The notes: a model not told the origin generated them from the letters alone. Positions 1-8,745 are shown, counted from the first letter of the stretch. The stretch: DNA of 53,306 nt from Spirulina subsalsa FACHB-351 (GCF_026130165.1 NZ_JAIHOM010000021.1:1-53306); one strand, 5' to 3'. Program-made: numbers and translations.

Positions 1-166
1 ACTGAGTGAGCAGAGCTGAGAGTTGGTTAAAGCTAATCGCTTTACCAGATGCCTTGCAAAGCGCAAGAGCATCATTCCAGACCACACGAACACAACCAAA
101 CAATTGAGCTAATCTCTTTTGTTGTTGGTCTGTCGGGTAAAATCTGTATTGATATCTAGCTTTCAT
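1..166 (-). CDS. tnpB: TnpB-family RNA-guided nuclease, N-terminal part (cut by window edge)
   Basis: An open frame begins at an ATG (166-164, minus strand) and runs off the left edge after 55 codons. It reads MKARYQYRFYPTDQQQKR followed by LAQLFGCVRVVWNDAL, the usual N-terminal helix-turn-helix domain of IS200/IS605 TnpB proteins (pattern RFYPT..Q...L...FGC.R..WN.AL). The catalytic RuvC part would lie outside the window, so it cannot be said whether the gene is intact. The remaining sequence up to about 340 includes a hairpin that could be the element's left end. Confidence 0.85.
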   Translation of the reverse strand, partial: MKARYQYRFYPTDQQQKRLAQLFGCVRVVWNDALALCKASGKAISFNQLSALLTQ

Positions 167-298
167 GGCTTGTGCTAAGATAGGTCTGTATATCTATTGT
201 ATATTGGTCTGCTTGAAATGACAAGCAATCTACGCAGGGAAAGGCATAGTGTTTCTAGCCTAAAAGTACATAGTGCTTAAACAGTACATCCAAAACCC

Positions 299-335
299 AG
301 AAAAGCCGCCCTAGAAGGGCGGGGTTTTAAACCCA
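299..335. terminator. GC-rich hairpin: ycf66 terminator and/or IS605 left-end structure
   Basis: Six perfect base pairs, CCGCCC (306-311) and GGGCGG (317-322), enclose a 5-nt loop. On the minus strand the hairpin is followed by CTTTTCT, as a terminator for ycf66 ending at 377 would be; on the plus strand it is followed by GGTTTTAAACCC. Similar AAAAGCC(G)...GGGGCTTTAA hairpins occur with the IS605-like remnants at 50.4 kb, so it may equally be the end of the element carrying the TnpB fragment to its left. Confidence 0.55.
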
Positions 336-376
336 TTTTTCTGATAATTGCCAATTTTTAATGGGACTTCAGCACC

Positions 377-1339
377 CTAATAATCAAAATTCCCCCCAGT
401 GCGAGGTTCTTGACGATTATCCCGCTCCTCGTCATAACCAGAAAACTCCCCAGAATCCCTATCCTCACCAGATTCTGAATAATCATCCTCAGTGGAATCA
501 TAGGGTTGATAATCTACATAATCCACATAGGGAGCCGGTTCTTCGTCTTGATAACGACGACTCCCGGATTCACGATTGGAACTGGAGCGGGAACTCCTTG
601 ACCGTTCTGTTGGGGGTTCATCCGTAGGAGAACGACGGGGACGACGGGCAGAATAAGCCCCCTCACTGCTCCCATAATCATCTCCCCAAGCATCATAGCT
701 ATCGGTACTACTGTAGGGGTCTGTATAGGGATCTGTGGGACTATAACGCTCAGAACTGGGGGGAGTGGGACGAGATGACCGACGGGAGCGGCGTTCTGCA
801 CTGGGTCGTTCTGCACTGGGTCGTTCTGCACTAGGTCGTTCTGCACTAGGTCGTTCTGAGGGACGACTGCGGCGACTGCGGGGCGGTTCGGCTTCATAGG
901 CCTCTCGGCGACTGCTGCGAGAATCTTTGGTTCCCCGTAGCTGTCGAGGATTGGTATAGCGTTCTTCTGCGTAGGCCTCGATTTGGTCGTAGTCTGGTTC
1001 TCGATAGGCCTGATAGGAGCGACTCACCGGACGATCTTCATCGACGACTGGAGTGCTGCGTTTCGCTTGTTCTGTGGCTAAACCCCTTAACCGAATGGTT
1101 TCAAAGGCGAAAAAGACGGTAGATAAGGCCAGCAAAAACTGCCCAAATTGGAGGATAGGGTCAAGTCGCCAGCCTTGGGTTAAGAGAATAATCCCACAGG
1201 CTAACCCCACTGCCGAAAAGAAGATATCATAATCTCTTGACAGTTCAGGGCGGACAGAGCGCAAAAAATAAAGACCTGCCCCGGCCACTGCTAAAAATAA
1301 CCCTAAGATGCTTGCGGAATTCCAGCCAAAATTAACCAT
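377..1339 (-). CDS. ycf66: Ycf66 family membrane protein with long charged C-terminal tail
   Basis: A 320-residue protein starting at ATG 1339. The first ~95 residues match the Ycf66 family, found in cyanobacteria and some plastids: MVNFGWNSASILGLFLAVAG, then three or four hydrophobic segments (about 8-26, 38-55, 62-82). Function of the family is not established. The remainder is a hydrophilic, Ser/Arg/Tyr/Asp-rich, probably disordered tail. Around residues 165-190 it has four or five consecutive RPSAE units, encoded by a 15-bp tandem repeat. psbX lies 141 bp upstream on the same strand, an arrangement I recall from other cyanobacteria. Identity is sure for the N-terminal domain; the tail is lineage-specific. 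Confidence 0.88.
   Translation of the reverse strand: MVNFGWNSASILGLFLAVAGAGLYFLRSVRPELSRDYDIFFSAVGLACGIILLTQGWRLDPILQFGQFLLALSTVFFAFETIRLRGLATEQAKRSTPVVDEDRPVSRSYQAYREPDYDQIEAYAEERYTNPRQLRGTKDSRSSRREAYEAEPPRSRRSRPSERPSAERPSAERPSAERPSAERRSRRSSRPTPPSSERYSPTDPYTDPYSSTDSYDAWGDDYGSSEGAYSARRPRRSPTDEPPTERSRSSRSSSNRESGSRRYQDEEPAPYVDYVDYQPYDSTEDDYSESGEDRDSGEFSGYDEERDNRQEPRTGGNFDY
780..862 (-). repeat. 15-bp tandem repeat inside ycf66
   Basis: Four near-identical copies of CGTTCTGCACTGGGT (two copies with a G to A change) encode RPSAE repeats in the Ycf66 tail. The unit is a multiple of three, so copy-number changes keep the frame. Confidence 0.85.
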
Positions 1340-1480
1340 TATTACTACTGCTCTCCTCGGTCACTCTTATCCTAGCAAGTCTTGACAACAAAATCAGGAG
1401 TTCGGGAGGATTCCCCAACTCCTGTTCGGCATGGCTGATCCGGATCCTTGGGTGGTCGGCGATCGCACCCTGACCCCAAT

Positions 1481-1600
1481 TTAAGAGCGAATCACTCTAT
1501 CTTTCAGACTGATAAAGACCAACGCAACCGTCGCCGGGATGACAACGATTAACGCACCAGCTAAGAGGCTGTACAGAAAGTTGGCTAAAGATGGTGTCAT
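1481..1600 (-). CDS. psbX: Photosystem II protein PsbX
   Basis: A 39-residue protein reading [20 protein letters not shown] then [19 protein letters not shown]. This is the standard PsbX sequence: a single transmembrane helix (about residues 8-30), with a short basic C-terminus. PsbX is a low-molecular-mass subunit of photosystem II, in the thylakoid membrane near the cytochrome b559 side of the complex and the QB quinone region. The start is ATG 1600, preceded by AAGAAG as a plausible ribosome binding site. It precedes ycf66 on the same strand with a 141-bp gap that holds one HIP1-like site and no other visible gene. Confidence 0.95.
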   Translation of the reverse strand: MTPSLANFLYSLLAGALIVVIPATVALVFISLKDRVIRS

Positions 1601-1854
1601 AGTCTTCTTGACCTTTTTTTTGTTAAGGAGTGAAACATTACTTCGCCAATTTTAACGTATGGGGGGGTGTTGGGGGTAGAGCTTGATTGAGGATCAAGGG
1701 TGTGGGGGAATTAATAATGAGGGCGGTCTGTGAACTTGAACAAAAATAGCGACCCATTCCCCAACCTAAAGTCAGCAGGTGGGGAGAGTTTGATTAGCTT
1801 GGAAATGCTCGGCACTGAAGCCTAACAACGAGCCTAGGAACGGTAAGATTGAGA

Positions 1855-1883
1855 TTGACTCAAGCCAAGTGGTAGGATAAAAG
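1855..1883 (+). promoter_or_regulatory. Putative sigma70-type promoter of leuB
   Basis: TTGACT (1855-1860), a 17-nt spacer and TAAAAG (1878-1883) lie 30 bases before the leuB start. The rest of the 1601-1854 interval between psbX and leuB holds no recognisable gene. Confidence 0.55.
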
Positions 1884-1912
1884 GTTGCACAAGATCGATT
1901 TTTGACAAAACC

Positions 1913-3001
1913 ATGAATCAGCACTACAAGATTACGCTTTTACCGGGGGATGGGATTGGGCCTGAAATTATGGCGGTGACGGTGGAGGTGCTGAAGGTCA
2001 TTGGTCAACAGTTTAATCTAGAATTTGAGTTTCAAGAGGCCTTGATGGGGGGGGCTGCCATTGACGCAACAGGAAACCCTCTCCCCACTGAAACCCTCGA
2101 AATGTGTCGCCAGAGTCATGCTGTCCTGTTGGCGGCTATTGGGGGGTATAAATGGGATAATTTGCCTCGGGAACAACGACCGGAAACGGGGTTGCTGGGG
2201 TTACGTGCTGGCTTGGAACTCTTTGCCAATCTGCGCCCCGCTACGATTTTACCTCAGTTAATCGATGCCTCGACCTTAAAACGGGAAGTGGTTGAGGGGG
2301 TGGATATCATGGTAGTGCGAGAATTAACTGGGGGGGTGTATTTCGGACAACCTAAGGGCATTTTTAGCACGGAAACCGGGGAAAAACGGGGCGTGAACAC
2401 GATGGCCTATACGGAAGGGGAAATTGACCGGATCGCGAGGGTGGGTTTTGCAACGGCACAGAAACGACGGGGTAAGTTATGCTCGGTGGATAAGGCTAAT
2501 GTGCTGGATGTTTCGCAACTGTGGCGGGATCGGGTGATTGCTATGTCTCAACAGTATCCTGATGTGGAGTTGTCCCATCTCTATGTGGATAATGCGGCCA
2601 TGCAGTTGGTGCGATCGCCTAAACAATTTGATACCATCGTCACAGGTAATCTCTTCGGCGATATTCTCTCCGACGCGGCCGCTATGCTCACCGGAAGCAT
2701 TGGGATGTTACCCTCGGCCAGCCTAGGAGAAGCCGGAAAACCCGGGGTTTTTGAACCGGTTCACGGTTCCGCCCCCGATATTGCCGGACAGGACAAAGCC
2801 AATCCCCTCGCCCAAGTCCTCAGCGCGGCTATGATGTTGCGCTATGCCCTCGACCAACCCCAAGCGGCTGATCAGATGGAACGGGCTGTTAATCAGGTGT
2901 TAGACCAAGGCTATCGCACCGGAGACATTATGTCTCCCGGAATGAAGGCTGTGGGGTGTAAGGCAATGGGTGAGGCCTTGCTGAAGATTTTAGACAATTA
3001 G
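1913..3001 (+). CDS. leuB: 3-isopropylmalate dehydrogenase
   Basis: 362 residues, the usual LeuB length. It performs the NAD-dependent oxidative decarboxylation of 3-isopropylmalate in leucine biosynthesis, in the cytosol. Visible family features are [13 protein letters not shown] at the N-terminus, the substrate-binding arginines in [14 protein letters not shown], the [12 protein letters not shown] loop, a KANVL segment, and the metal-binding aspartates in [12 protein letters not shown], followed by the nucleotide-site motif [13 protein letters not shown]. Start is ATG 1913, with a sigma70-like promoter just upstream. It stands alone, with the tRNA-Gly gene downstream on the same strand. Isocitrate dehydrogenase is excluded by the LeuB-type substrate loop. 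Confidence 0.96.
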   Translation: MNQHYKITLLPGDGIGPEIMAVTVEVLKVIGQQFNLEFEFQEALMGGAAIDATGNPLPTETLEMCRQSHAVLLAAIGGYKWDNLPREQRPETGLLGLRAGLELFANLRPATILPQLIDASTLKREVVEGVDIMVVRELTGGVYFGQPKGIFSTETGEKRGVNTMAYTEGEIDRIARVGFATAQKRRGKLCSVDKANVLDVSQLWRDRVIAMSQQYPDVELSHLYVDNAAMQLVRSPKQFDTIVTGNLFGDILSDAAAMLTGSIGMLPSASLGEAGKPGVFEPVHGSAPDIAGQDKANPLAQVLSAAMMLRYALDQPQAADQMERAVNQVLDQGYRTGDIMSPGMKAVGCKAMGEALLKILDN

Positions 3002-3010
3002 GGCTTGCTC

Positions 3011-3073
3011 AGAAACCGGGTTTTTGACAGGGGTTGCAGGCACTCTTGAGAGAAGAAACGCAACCCGGTTTCT
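3011..3073. repeat. Inverted repeat AGAAACCGGGTT downstream of leuB
   Basis: AGAAACCGGGTT (3011-3022) and AACCCGGTTTCT (3062-3073) form a perfect 12-bp stem around a 39-nt loop just after the leuB stop. No long T run follows, so it is better seen as a dispersed palindrome than a classical terminator. Related AGAAACCCGGTT / AACCCGGTTTCT sequences recur at 52842-52903. Confidence 0.6.
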
Positions 3074-3170
3074 TGGGGTGGTTAGGCTTTCTAACAGTTT
3101 GGTTGAATTGACGCACAACTGATTCACCAAAGCCCTAAATGAGGCTTTGGTGAATAACTCGGGGAGTCAG

Positions 3171-3226
3171 GAGTCGGAAATAATTGTCAATTGTCAATTA
3201 TCAATTATCAATTATCAATTCCCTTG
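3171..3226. repeat. ATT(G/A)TCA heptamer tandem repeat
   Basis: A run of TCAATTG and TCAATTA heptamers ending in CAATTCCC. The same ATTGATAATT sequence (either strand) recurs near 8703-8724, 17205-17227, 23225-23250, 33470-33495, 35133-35150, 37676-37708 and 47331-47348, always between genes. Confidence 0.8.
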
Positions 3227-3229
3227 TTA

Positions 3230-3258
3230 AGTCTAGCGTTGGGCTTTTTCAGCAGACC
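3230..3258. repeat. 29-bp exact repeat, copy 1
   Basis: This 29-bp sequence, starting AGTCTAGCGTTGGGC and ending TTTTTCAGCAGACC, occurs again unchanged and in the same orientation at 5837-5865. The two copies bracket tRNA-Gly, the NurA gene and the oxidoreductase gene. A looser relative (GCAGACTTTCTCAGCAAGCC) lies near 17247. Confidence 0.85.
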
Positions 3259-3283
3259 CTAAATAGGATTCTGGGGGGAAGGC

Positions 3284-3314
3284 TTGACAAAACCCCGAGG
3301 TGGAATGCTATAGT
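3284..3314 (+). promoter_or_regulatory. Putative tRNA-Gly promoter
   Basis: TTGACA (3284-3289), a 19-nt spacer and TATAGT (3309-3314). A TGC just before the -10 makes it an extended -10 element, which could compensate for the long spacer. It ends 10 bases before the tRNA. Confidence 0.55.
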
Positions 3315-3324
3315 GAGAAACCGT

Positions 3325-3395
3325 GCGGGTATAGTTTAGTGGTAAAACGAAACCTTCCCAAGGTTTAGTTGCGAGTTCGATTCTCGCTACCCGCT
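3325..3395 (+). tRNA. trnG: tRNA-Gly (anticodon CCC)
   Basis: 71 nt folding as a complete cloverleaf: acceptor GCGGGTA / TACCCGC plus discriminator T; D arm with TTTAGTGGTAAAA; anticodon stem AAACC / GGTTT enclosing the loop TTCCCAA, which gives anticodon CCC; T arm GCGAG TTCGATT CTCGC. The 3' CCA is not encoded. It reads GGG glycine codons. Confidence 0.93.
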
Positions 3396-3454
3396 TCTTA
3401 GGAAAACCTTTAGAGTCTAGGTTTAAATAGAGCCTAGGTTTAAACCGGGGATTT

Positions 3455-4681
3455 TCAAGCAATACTCCCTCGTTTGCGGGTTTCTTTGTAGGATATCCCG
3501 ACATTGTGTAACCCAGCGCGAATCATTTGTTGTTCCAAGAGGGCAAAAAACCGAGCGCGATCGCCACCTCGGACTACGGCTTGATTATGGGACTCTGCCA
3601 GTGCCACCGGATAACCATAACCTTTGTGAACCTGCGCCAGTAAAATCCCTAAAGATTGGTGGAATAAGTCCTCATCTTCTGCCAGCCACTGGGGAACCTC
3701 CACCCGAGCAATTTCGGTCCCCACATGAACATAACAAAAACTCACCCGCAAATGCTCCGGGTACAAGTTCAATATCGGGGCAGAACTTCGCCATAAAGCC
3801 CCCCGTTGCCCCGGTTGTAAAACATAAGCCCACAGTGTCGCATCTCGCAGAGGATCAACAACTTGGCAAGGGAGGCGATTCTGCCAGCGCCCCCCCTCAA
3901 GTTCCCCATTGCTCTCCTCCCCCCGACAATGACGGATACAATCGGGATTCGGATGAGGACAAGCGGGGAAGCGCAAAAAGTTGATCGCCTCACTGTTGCG
4001 GGGGGCGCTGAGATAACCCATCAGGGGGATTCTTTCTTGATACAGTTGATCCCATGCCGTTAAAATGGGGGGTAGGAGGCGATCGCGGGCTTCACTGGCC
4101 AGGGCTTCCAAAAACCAATAGGTTAACGATCCATCCACGAGGGCTAAATTGGGATCCGTGTGAGCACCGGGGGGTTGAACCCAACGCACAGCCATGTCTG
4201 CCAGCATTTGGGCTTCTGAGACGGTGCGGCGGTGTCCCATCCACTCTTCCGGTCGAATGCCCCACTGTCGGGCAATATACAAGTCCTCGGCCTTATAAAA
4301 CAGTTCCGGCAAACTATCGAGCAGGGGGTGTAAATTTTGGCCATAGTGTAGCATCACCCGCCCGACATTAATTAAGTAACAGTAGGCGATTTCGTGGTGG
4401 GAGGGGGCAATTTGAGAGCCATCGGTGGCGAAAACACTATGTTGGGCGGGGGGAGTGGGGATGGTAATGCAGGTGTCGATGGGTTCGAGGGGGAGGGCAG
4501 CGTTGAAAATCAGGCGATCGCGCCACTGTTCATATTGTGCGGTAAACTCTTCCTGTCTGCCTTGGATTTCGTCGAGTAAAATCTGAGCGCGTTCTAAGCG
4601 TTGTTGAGCCGCTTTAGCTTCTCGTTGCAGATGTTGACTAATTTCTGGCAATTGTCCCGCCAATTTGGTTAAATCCAGCAT
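3455..4681 (-). CDS. NurA domain-containing nuclease
   Basis: 408 residues from ATG 4681. An N-terminal coiled-coil (about residues 15-55) is followed by a NurA-type nuclease core starting at VFATDGSQIAPS (~83-94), whose aspartate is the expected metal ligand. A second acidic motif, ALVDGSLTYWFLEAL, appears around 183, and the HVGTEIARVEVPQW segment near the C-terminus fits the family. NurA proteins are DNA end-resection nucleases that in archaea work with the HerA helicase; many cyanobacteria carry a NurA-domain protein without an adjacent HerA, as here. The gene is flanked by a tRNA and a divergent oxidoreductase, so context adds nothing. Assignment to the domain is fairly secure; biochemical role is inferred. 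Confidence 0.78.
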   Translation of the reverse strand: MLDLTKLAGQLPEISQHLQREAKAAQQRLERAQILLDEIQGRQEEFTAQYEQWRDRLIFNAALPLEPIDTCITIPTPPAQHSVFATDGSQIAPSHHEIAYCYLINVGRVMLHYGQNLHPLLDSLPELFYKAEDLYIARQWGIRPEEWMGHRRTVSEAQMLADMAVRWVQPPGAHTDPNLALVDGSLTYWFLEALASEARDRLLPPILTAWDQLYQERIPLMGYLSAPRNSEAINFLRFPACPHPNPDCIRHCRGEESNGELEGGRWQNRLPCQVVDPLRDATLWAYVLQPGQRGALWRSSAPILNLYPEHLRVSFCYVHVGTEIARVEVPQWLAEDEDLFHQSLGILLAQVHKGYGYPVALAESHNQAVVRGGDRARFFALLEQQMIRAGLHNVGISYKETRKRGSIA

Positions 4682-4732
4682 AATCGGCTCACGCTCAACA
4701 CTACTCTCGCACTATAGCAAGCTAATTTCAAC

Positions 4733-5830
4733 ATGACACCATCATCCCTCAAAGTAGCCGTTCTTGGTACTGGATTTGGGCAAAAAATCCACATCCCCGC
4801 CCTACAACACCATCACCGAACTGAAGTGATTGCCCTGTGGAATAATGATCTCGCTAAAGCTCAAGAAATCGCCGCCGCCCATCAGATTCCCCATGCTTTT
4901 TCCAGTTTACAAGACCTCCTCGCCCTACCGGAATTAGATGCCGTCACCGTGGCCACACCCCCTTTTTTACATCGGGCAATGGCCAGCCAAGTCCTAGAGG
5001 CCGGGAAACACTTGTTGTTAGAAAAACCCATGAATTTAAACGCCCAAGATACTCGGTATCTATACGATTTGGCGCAACGGAAAGGATTAGTGGCGATCGC
5101 AGACTTTGAATTTCGCTTTGTTCCAGCGTGGCAACGTCTCGCTGAACTCCTACAAGAGGGCATCGTGGGCAAAATTCGCTTGATCAAAATTGATTGGCTC
5201 GTCGTCAGTCGTGCTGACCCCAGTCGCCCCTGGAATTGGTACGCCCGCCAAGACCAAGGGGGCGGCGCATTGGGGGCTATTGGGTCCCATGCCTTTGATT
5301 ACATCGCTTGGCTCTTTGGTCCGATTAAACGCCTCTGTGGCCATCTCAGCTGTGCTATTCCCCAGCGTCCAGATCCCACCGAGGGAGGCAAACTCAAACC
5401 CGTTGATGCCGATGACACCTGTCTGGTTATGATGGAATTACAGGATGGGACCCCTGTGCAAATGTCTCTGAGTTCCGTCACCTACCAAGGACGCGGCCAC
5501 TGGGTAGAAGTTTATGGGGACAAGGGAACCCTAGTGTTAGGCAGTGACAATCAAAAAGACTACGTTCACGGTTTCCGTTTATGGTACGCCCCGGCCGGGG
5601 AGAGTTTAACCGAGCAAGAAATCCCCCAACGTTTAGCCTTTCCCCAAGTGTTCCCCGACGGTCGTTTAGCCCCCGTCCTGCGGGTGATTGATCATTGGGT
5701 GCAGTGTATTGACCAAGGGAAAGTCACAGCCCCTTCCTTAAAAGAGGGGGTTTATTCCCAGTTTTTAATGGATTTAACCCATGAATCTCATGCTCGCCAA
5801 GGGTGGGTCGAAGTGCCAGAGCAATCTTGA
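4733..5830 (+). CDS. Gfo/Idh/MocA family NAD(P)-dependent oxidoreductase
   Basis: 365 residues from ATG 4733. The N-terminal Rossmann fold shows VAVLGTGFGQKIHIPAL (residues 9-25), followed by the family's EKPMNLN motif near residue 97, where the lysine is catalytic. The C-terminal alpha/beta domain includes GGGALGAIGSHAFDYIAWLF, with the substrate-binding glycine/histidine motif GxxxDxxxW-like. Family members oxidise or reduce sugars, inositols or biliverdin-like substrates; nothing in the neighbourhood fixes the substrate. It is not biliverdin reductase by obvious length or motif. Its start is only 51 bp from the divergently oriented NurA gene, so the two share a promoter region. Confidence 0.88.
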   Translation: MTPSSLKVAVLGTGFGQKIHIPALQHHHRTEVIALWNNDLAKAQEIAAAHQIPHAFSSLQDLLALPELDAVTVATPPFLHRAMASQVLEAGKHLLLEKPMNLNAQDTRYLYDLAQRKGLVAIADFEFRFVPAWQRLAELLQEGIVGKIRLIKIDWLVVSRADPSRPWNWYARQDQGGGALGAIGSHAFDYIAWLFGPIKRLCGHLSCAIPQRPDPTEGGKLKPVDADDTCLVMMELQDGTPVQMSLSSVTYQGRGHWVEVYGDKGTLVLGSDNQKDYVHGFRLWYAPAGESLTEQEIPQRLAFPQVFPDGRLAPVLRVIDHWVQCIDQGKVTAPSLKEGVYSQFLMDLTHESHARQGWVEVPEQS

Positions 5831-5836
5831 TTGTGG

Positions 5837-5865
5837 AGTCTAGCGTTGGGCTTTTTCAGCAGACC
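5837..5865. repeat. 29-bp exact repeat, copy 2
   Basis: Identical to 3230-3258 and in the same orientation. It sits in the 38-bp gap between the oxidoreductase stop and the stop codon of the orphan domain protein, exactly where the latter's expected C-terminal part is missing. Confidence 0.85.
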
Positions 5866-5868
5866 TAT

Positions 5869-6351
5869 CTAACCCCCTTCCATTCGTAACGCGGGAGGGG
5901 CTTGATTGGCTAAATCCGGGGCAACGCGGCGGAGTTGACGCAAAACTGGATCATTCACCCAGAAGACGAGGGGAAAGGGGAAAGTGACTTTCAATTGCTC
6001 TCGCATCAAATTGGCGGCACCCCAGAAGGCCTCTAAATCCACCACCGATTCTAGGCCTAAAATCATCACAACATCGGGGTGCGGTTGGCTTAATGCCCCT
6101 TCTAGGGTACTAAACAACTGAGTGACCGAAGGATGGAGCGTTAAGACTTCCACTTGTAAGGTAGGATTAGCTACGACATCTTGAATAATATCTCGACGGA
6201 GATGGAGATTATCGCAGTGGGCGAGGATAAAACCCGGTTCTCCGAGAGCAAGGGCGATCGCACGGTTCAAATAGGATATAGTTTGAGGATTGTAGGCGAC
6301 TAAGGCCGGGGCAGTCGAATTTAAGCGGGTTTGACTTGCGGTTTGAATCAT
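5869..6351 (-). CDS. Orphan N-terminal domain of cyanobacterial TPR/WD-type proteins (truncated?)
   Basis: 160 residues from ATG 6351. The sequence pattern (N..TI..L.RAI.L..GEPGFILAHCD...LR...., then V.MILGLESVVDLEAFWGAANLMRE and FPFPLVFWVND.VL..L.R.APDL) resembles the N-terminal, P-loop-less domain that in many cyanobacterial proteins precedes long tetratricopeptide or WD-repeat regions. Here the chain stops about 20 residues after the FPFPLVFWVND motif, which is where the downstream part would begin. The 29-bp repeat lies immediately after the stop, so a recombination event may have removed the rest. It could be a remnant or a functional stand-alone domain. Family recognition is from memory. 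Confidence 0.6.
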   Translation of the reverse strand: MIQTASQTRLNSTAPALVAYNPQTISYLNRAIALALGEPGFILAHCDNLHLRRDIIQDVVANPTLQVEVLTLHPSVTQLFSTLEGALSQPHPDVVMILGLESVVDLEAFWGAANLMREQLKVTFPFPLVFWVNDPVLRQLRRVAPDLANQAPPALRMEGG

Positions 6352-6558
6352 AAAACAAGGGGGAAAAAGGCTACATCGAGCAATCCAAGGGAGAAATTAA
6401 ACCTTAAAGTGAACTGGCTGTATCCCGCTACATCCTCCTCAATGTATTTTTCGGATTATTCGTTTTTCAGATCGTTCTAGACTTAATTGAGATCCCATTG
6501 TTCCCAATCGTTGCCAAATCTTATACTTTTTGAAGAAGAAAATCAGGATGATAACCCC

Positions 6559-8658
6559 ATGAGCCTTGAATTTGGACGCGAAATCTGTGGGAATCTCCCC
6601 CACGCCGAAACAAGAGAATGGCTAGTGACCAATGGGATTGGGGGTTATGCAGCCGGAACCGTGGGAGGACTCCTTACCCGCCGTTATCATGGGCTATTGA
6701 TGGCTGCCCTTCAACCTCCATTAGGCCGAACTTTACTGCTCAGTAAGTTGGAAGAGTCGGTGATATATCACCAGCAAACCTATTTACTGGCCACGAATCG
6801 CTGGCATGATGCCCAGAAAACCGTATTTCCTCGGGGGTACCAATGGATTGAACGGTTTCATCTCGATGGGACTATTCCCGTCTGGACTTTCGCCTGTGGG
6901 GATAGTTTATTAGAAAAGCGCGTCTGGATGGAACAAGGTCAAAATACTACCTATATCCGCTATACTGTCAAACGCGCCAGCGCTCCCCTCACCTTGCAAT
7001 GTGGGGTTTTCGTCAATTATCGGGACTCCCATTATGACACCCGACGCAATGATTGGCCGATGGATGTTGATGTGGTGGATAAGGGGTTAAAAGTGGTGGC
7101 ATTCCCTGAAGCGGTTCCCCTGTATGTATTAACCGCAGTGCAACGGCAAGACCCAAAAAGTGGCTATGTTCGTCCGCAATTAGTCCAAGGGGCCCAATGG
7201 ACGATTGACCGGGCTTGGTACGAGAATTATGATTTAGCGGTGGAACGAGAGCGGGGATTGTGCGATCGCGAGGATCATTGTCATGTCGCCCGGGTTAAGA
7301 TTACCCTCCAAGTGGGGGAATCCTTCACCGTGGTAGCCAGTACGGAAAAATACCCCAGCGTCAACAGTCAACAGTCTTTAGAGCAACACAAACAAAAGGA
7401 ACTCAAACTCCTAGATGGGTGGTATAACACCCTAGCACGACCCACTTTCCGCCATTCCGACGGAACGCTGGGCGAACAAAACCCTTACATTGTCCCCGAC
7501 TGGGTAGAACATCTGGTCTTAGCGGCTGACCAATTTATTGTAGACCGCACCCTACCCGATGACCCCGAGGGCAAAACTATCCTAGCGGGATATCCTTGGT
7601 TCGGGGATTGGGGACGGGATACTATGATCAGTTTACCCGGTTTAACCTTAGCCACAGGTCGCCCAGAGATTGCCCGGAAGATATTGGCCACCTTTACCCA
7701 TTATCTCGACCAGGGAATGTTACCCAATGTGTTCCCCGACGACCACAATCGCCCCTCCTATAATACCGTAGATGCCATTCTCTGGTACTTTGAAGCCCTC
7801 TACGCCTACGTTCAAGCTAGTCATGACCTAGACTTCATTGGGGAGATTTTCCCGGCCTTAGAGGAAGTAATCGACTGGCACGAACGGGGGACTCGATACA
7901 ATATTAAGCTAGATCCTCGGGATGGGTTACTCTATGCTGGGTCTGAGGAATCCCAACTCACTTGGATGGATGCTAAGGTGGGGGATTGGGTCGTAACACC
8001 GCGCACGGGCAAACCTATTGAAGTGAATGCCCTTTGGTACAATGCCCTAGTGATTATGGGCTATTTTGCTAAAGAATTGGGAAAACCCTATGGGCGTTAT
8101 GAAGAGTTAGCCCATCATACCCTAGTGGGGTTTAGTCGCTTTTGGAATTACAGTACAGGTTACTGTTATGATGTGTTGGATACCCCCACTGGCCACGCGG
8201 CACAATTACGCCCCAATCAGATTTTTGCTGTGTCCTTGCCCGGGAAGTTGGGGCCTTTGGGGGGTTTACCGTTACTGTTACCGAGGGAACAAAAGGCTGT
8301 AGTGGATATTGTAGCCCAAACTTTACTAACGTCCTATGGCTTACGATCCTTGGGGGAACAGGAATCGGAGTATATTGGATTGTATAAAGGCGATCGCATC
8401 CAGCGAGATGGTGCCTATCATCAGGGTACTGTTTGGGGCTGGTTAATCGGTCATTTTGTGCAAGCCCATCTTCAAGTATATCATGATCCTGACCAAGCCG
8501 CTACCTTTCTACAACCCTTTGCCCATCATCTCCAAGCTGCTTGTGTTGGCAGTCTCAGCGAGATTTTCGACGGCAATCCCCCCTTTACCCCTCGCGGTGC
8601 TTTTGCTCAAGCTTGGACTGTAGCTGAGGTGTTAAGAGCTTGGTTGTTGGTGCGGTGA
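6559..8658 (+). CDS. Amylo-alpha-1,6-glucosidase (glycogen debranching enzyme type)
   Basis: 699 residues from ATG 6559, preceded by AGGA ten bases upstream; a TTG-started extension of 24 codons is possible but begins with non-conserved sequence. The N-terminal beta-domain carries REWLVTNGIGGYAAGTVGG and RRYHGLLMAAL, typical of the bacterial/archaeal debranching-enzyme N-terminal domain. The C-terminal (alpha/alpha)6 barrel shows AGYPWFGDWGRDTMISLPGL, NTVDAILWYFEAL, TWMDAKVGDWVVTPR and GLRSLGEQE, including the acidic residues (GDWGRD, TWMDAK) used by this glycoside hydrolase class. Expected role: hydrolysis of alpha-1,6 branches of glycogen in the cytosol. A glycogen synthase is encoded at 17.3-18.8 kb but not in the same operon. 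Confidence 0.9.
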   Translation: MSLEFGREICGNLPHAETREWLVTNGIGGYAAGTVGGLLTRRYHGLLMAALQPPLGRTLLLSKLEESVIYHQQTYLLATNRWHDAQKTVFPRGYQWIERFHLDGTIPVWTFACGDSLLEKRVWMEQGQNTTYIRYTVKRASAPLTLQCGVFVNYRDSHYDTRRNDWPMDVDVVDKGLKVVAFPEAVPLYVLTAVQRQDPKSGYVRPQLVQGAQWTIDRAWYENYDLAVERERGLCDREDHCHVARVKITLQVGESFTVVASTEKYPSVNSQQSLEQHKQKELKLLDGWYNTLARPTFRHSDGTLGEQNPYIVPDWVEHLVLAADQFIVDRTLPDDPEGKTILAGYPWFGDWGRDTMISLPGLTLATGRPEIARKILATFTHYLDQGMLPNVFPDDHNRPSYNTVDAILWYFEALYAYVQASHDLDFIGEIFPALEEVIDWHERGTRYNIKLDPRDGLLYAGSEESQLTWMDAKVGDWVVTPRTGKPIEVNALWYNALVIMGYFAKELGKPYGRYEELAHHTLVGFSRFWNYSTGYCYDVLDTPTGHAAQLRPNQIFAVSLPGKLGPLGGLPLLLPREQKAVVDIVAQTLLTSYGLRSLGEQESEYIGLYKGDRIQRDGAYHQGTVWGWLIGHFVQAHLQVYHDPDQAATFLQPFAHHLQAACVGSLSEIFDGNPPFTPRGAFAQAWTVAEVLRAWLLVR

Positions 8659-8745
8659 TCTTTGTTCACCTTCACTCAATCAGTTTGCTCGTGGGAACAA
8701 TTAACAATTGATAATTGATAATTAGAGTCTACCCCAAACTAGACT

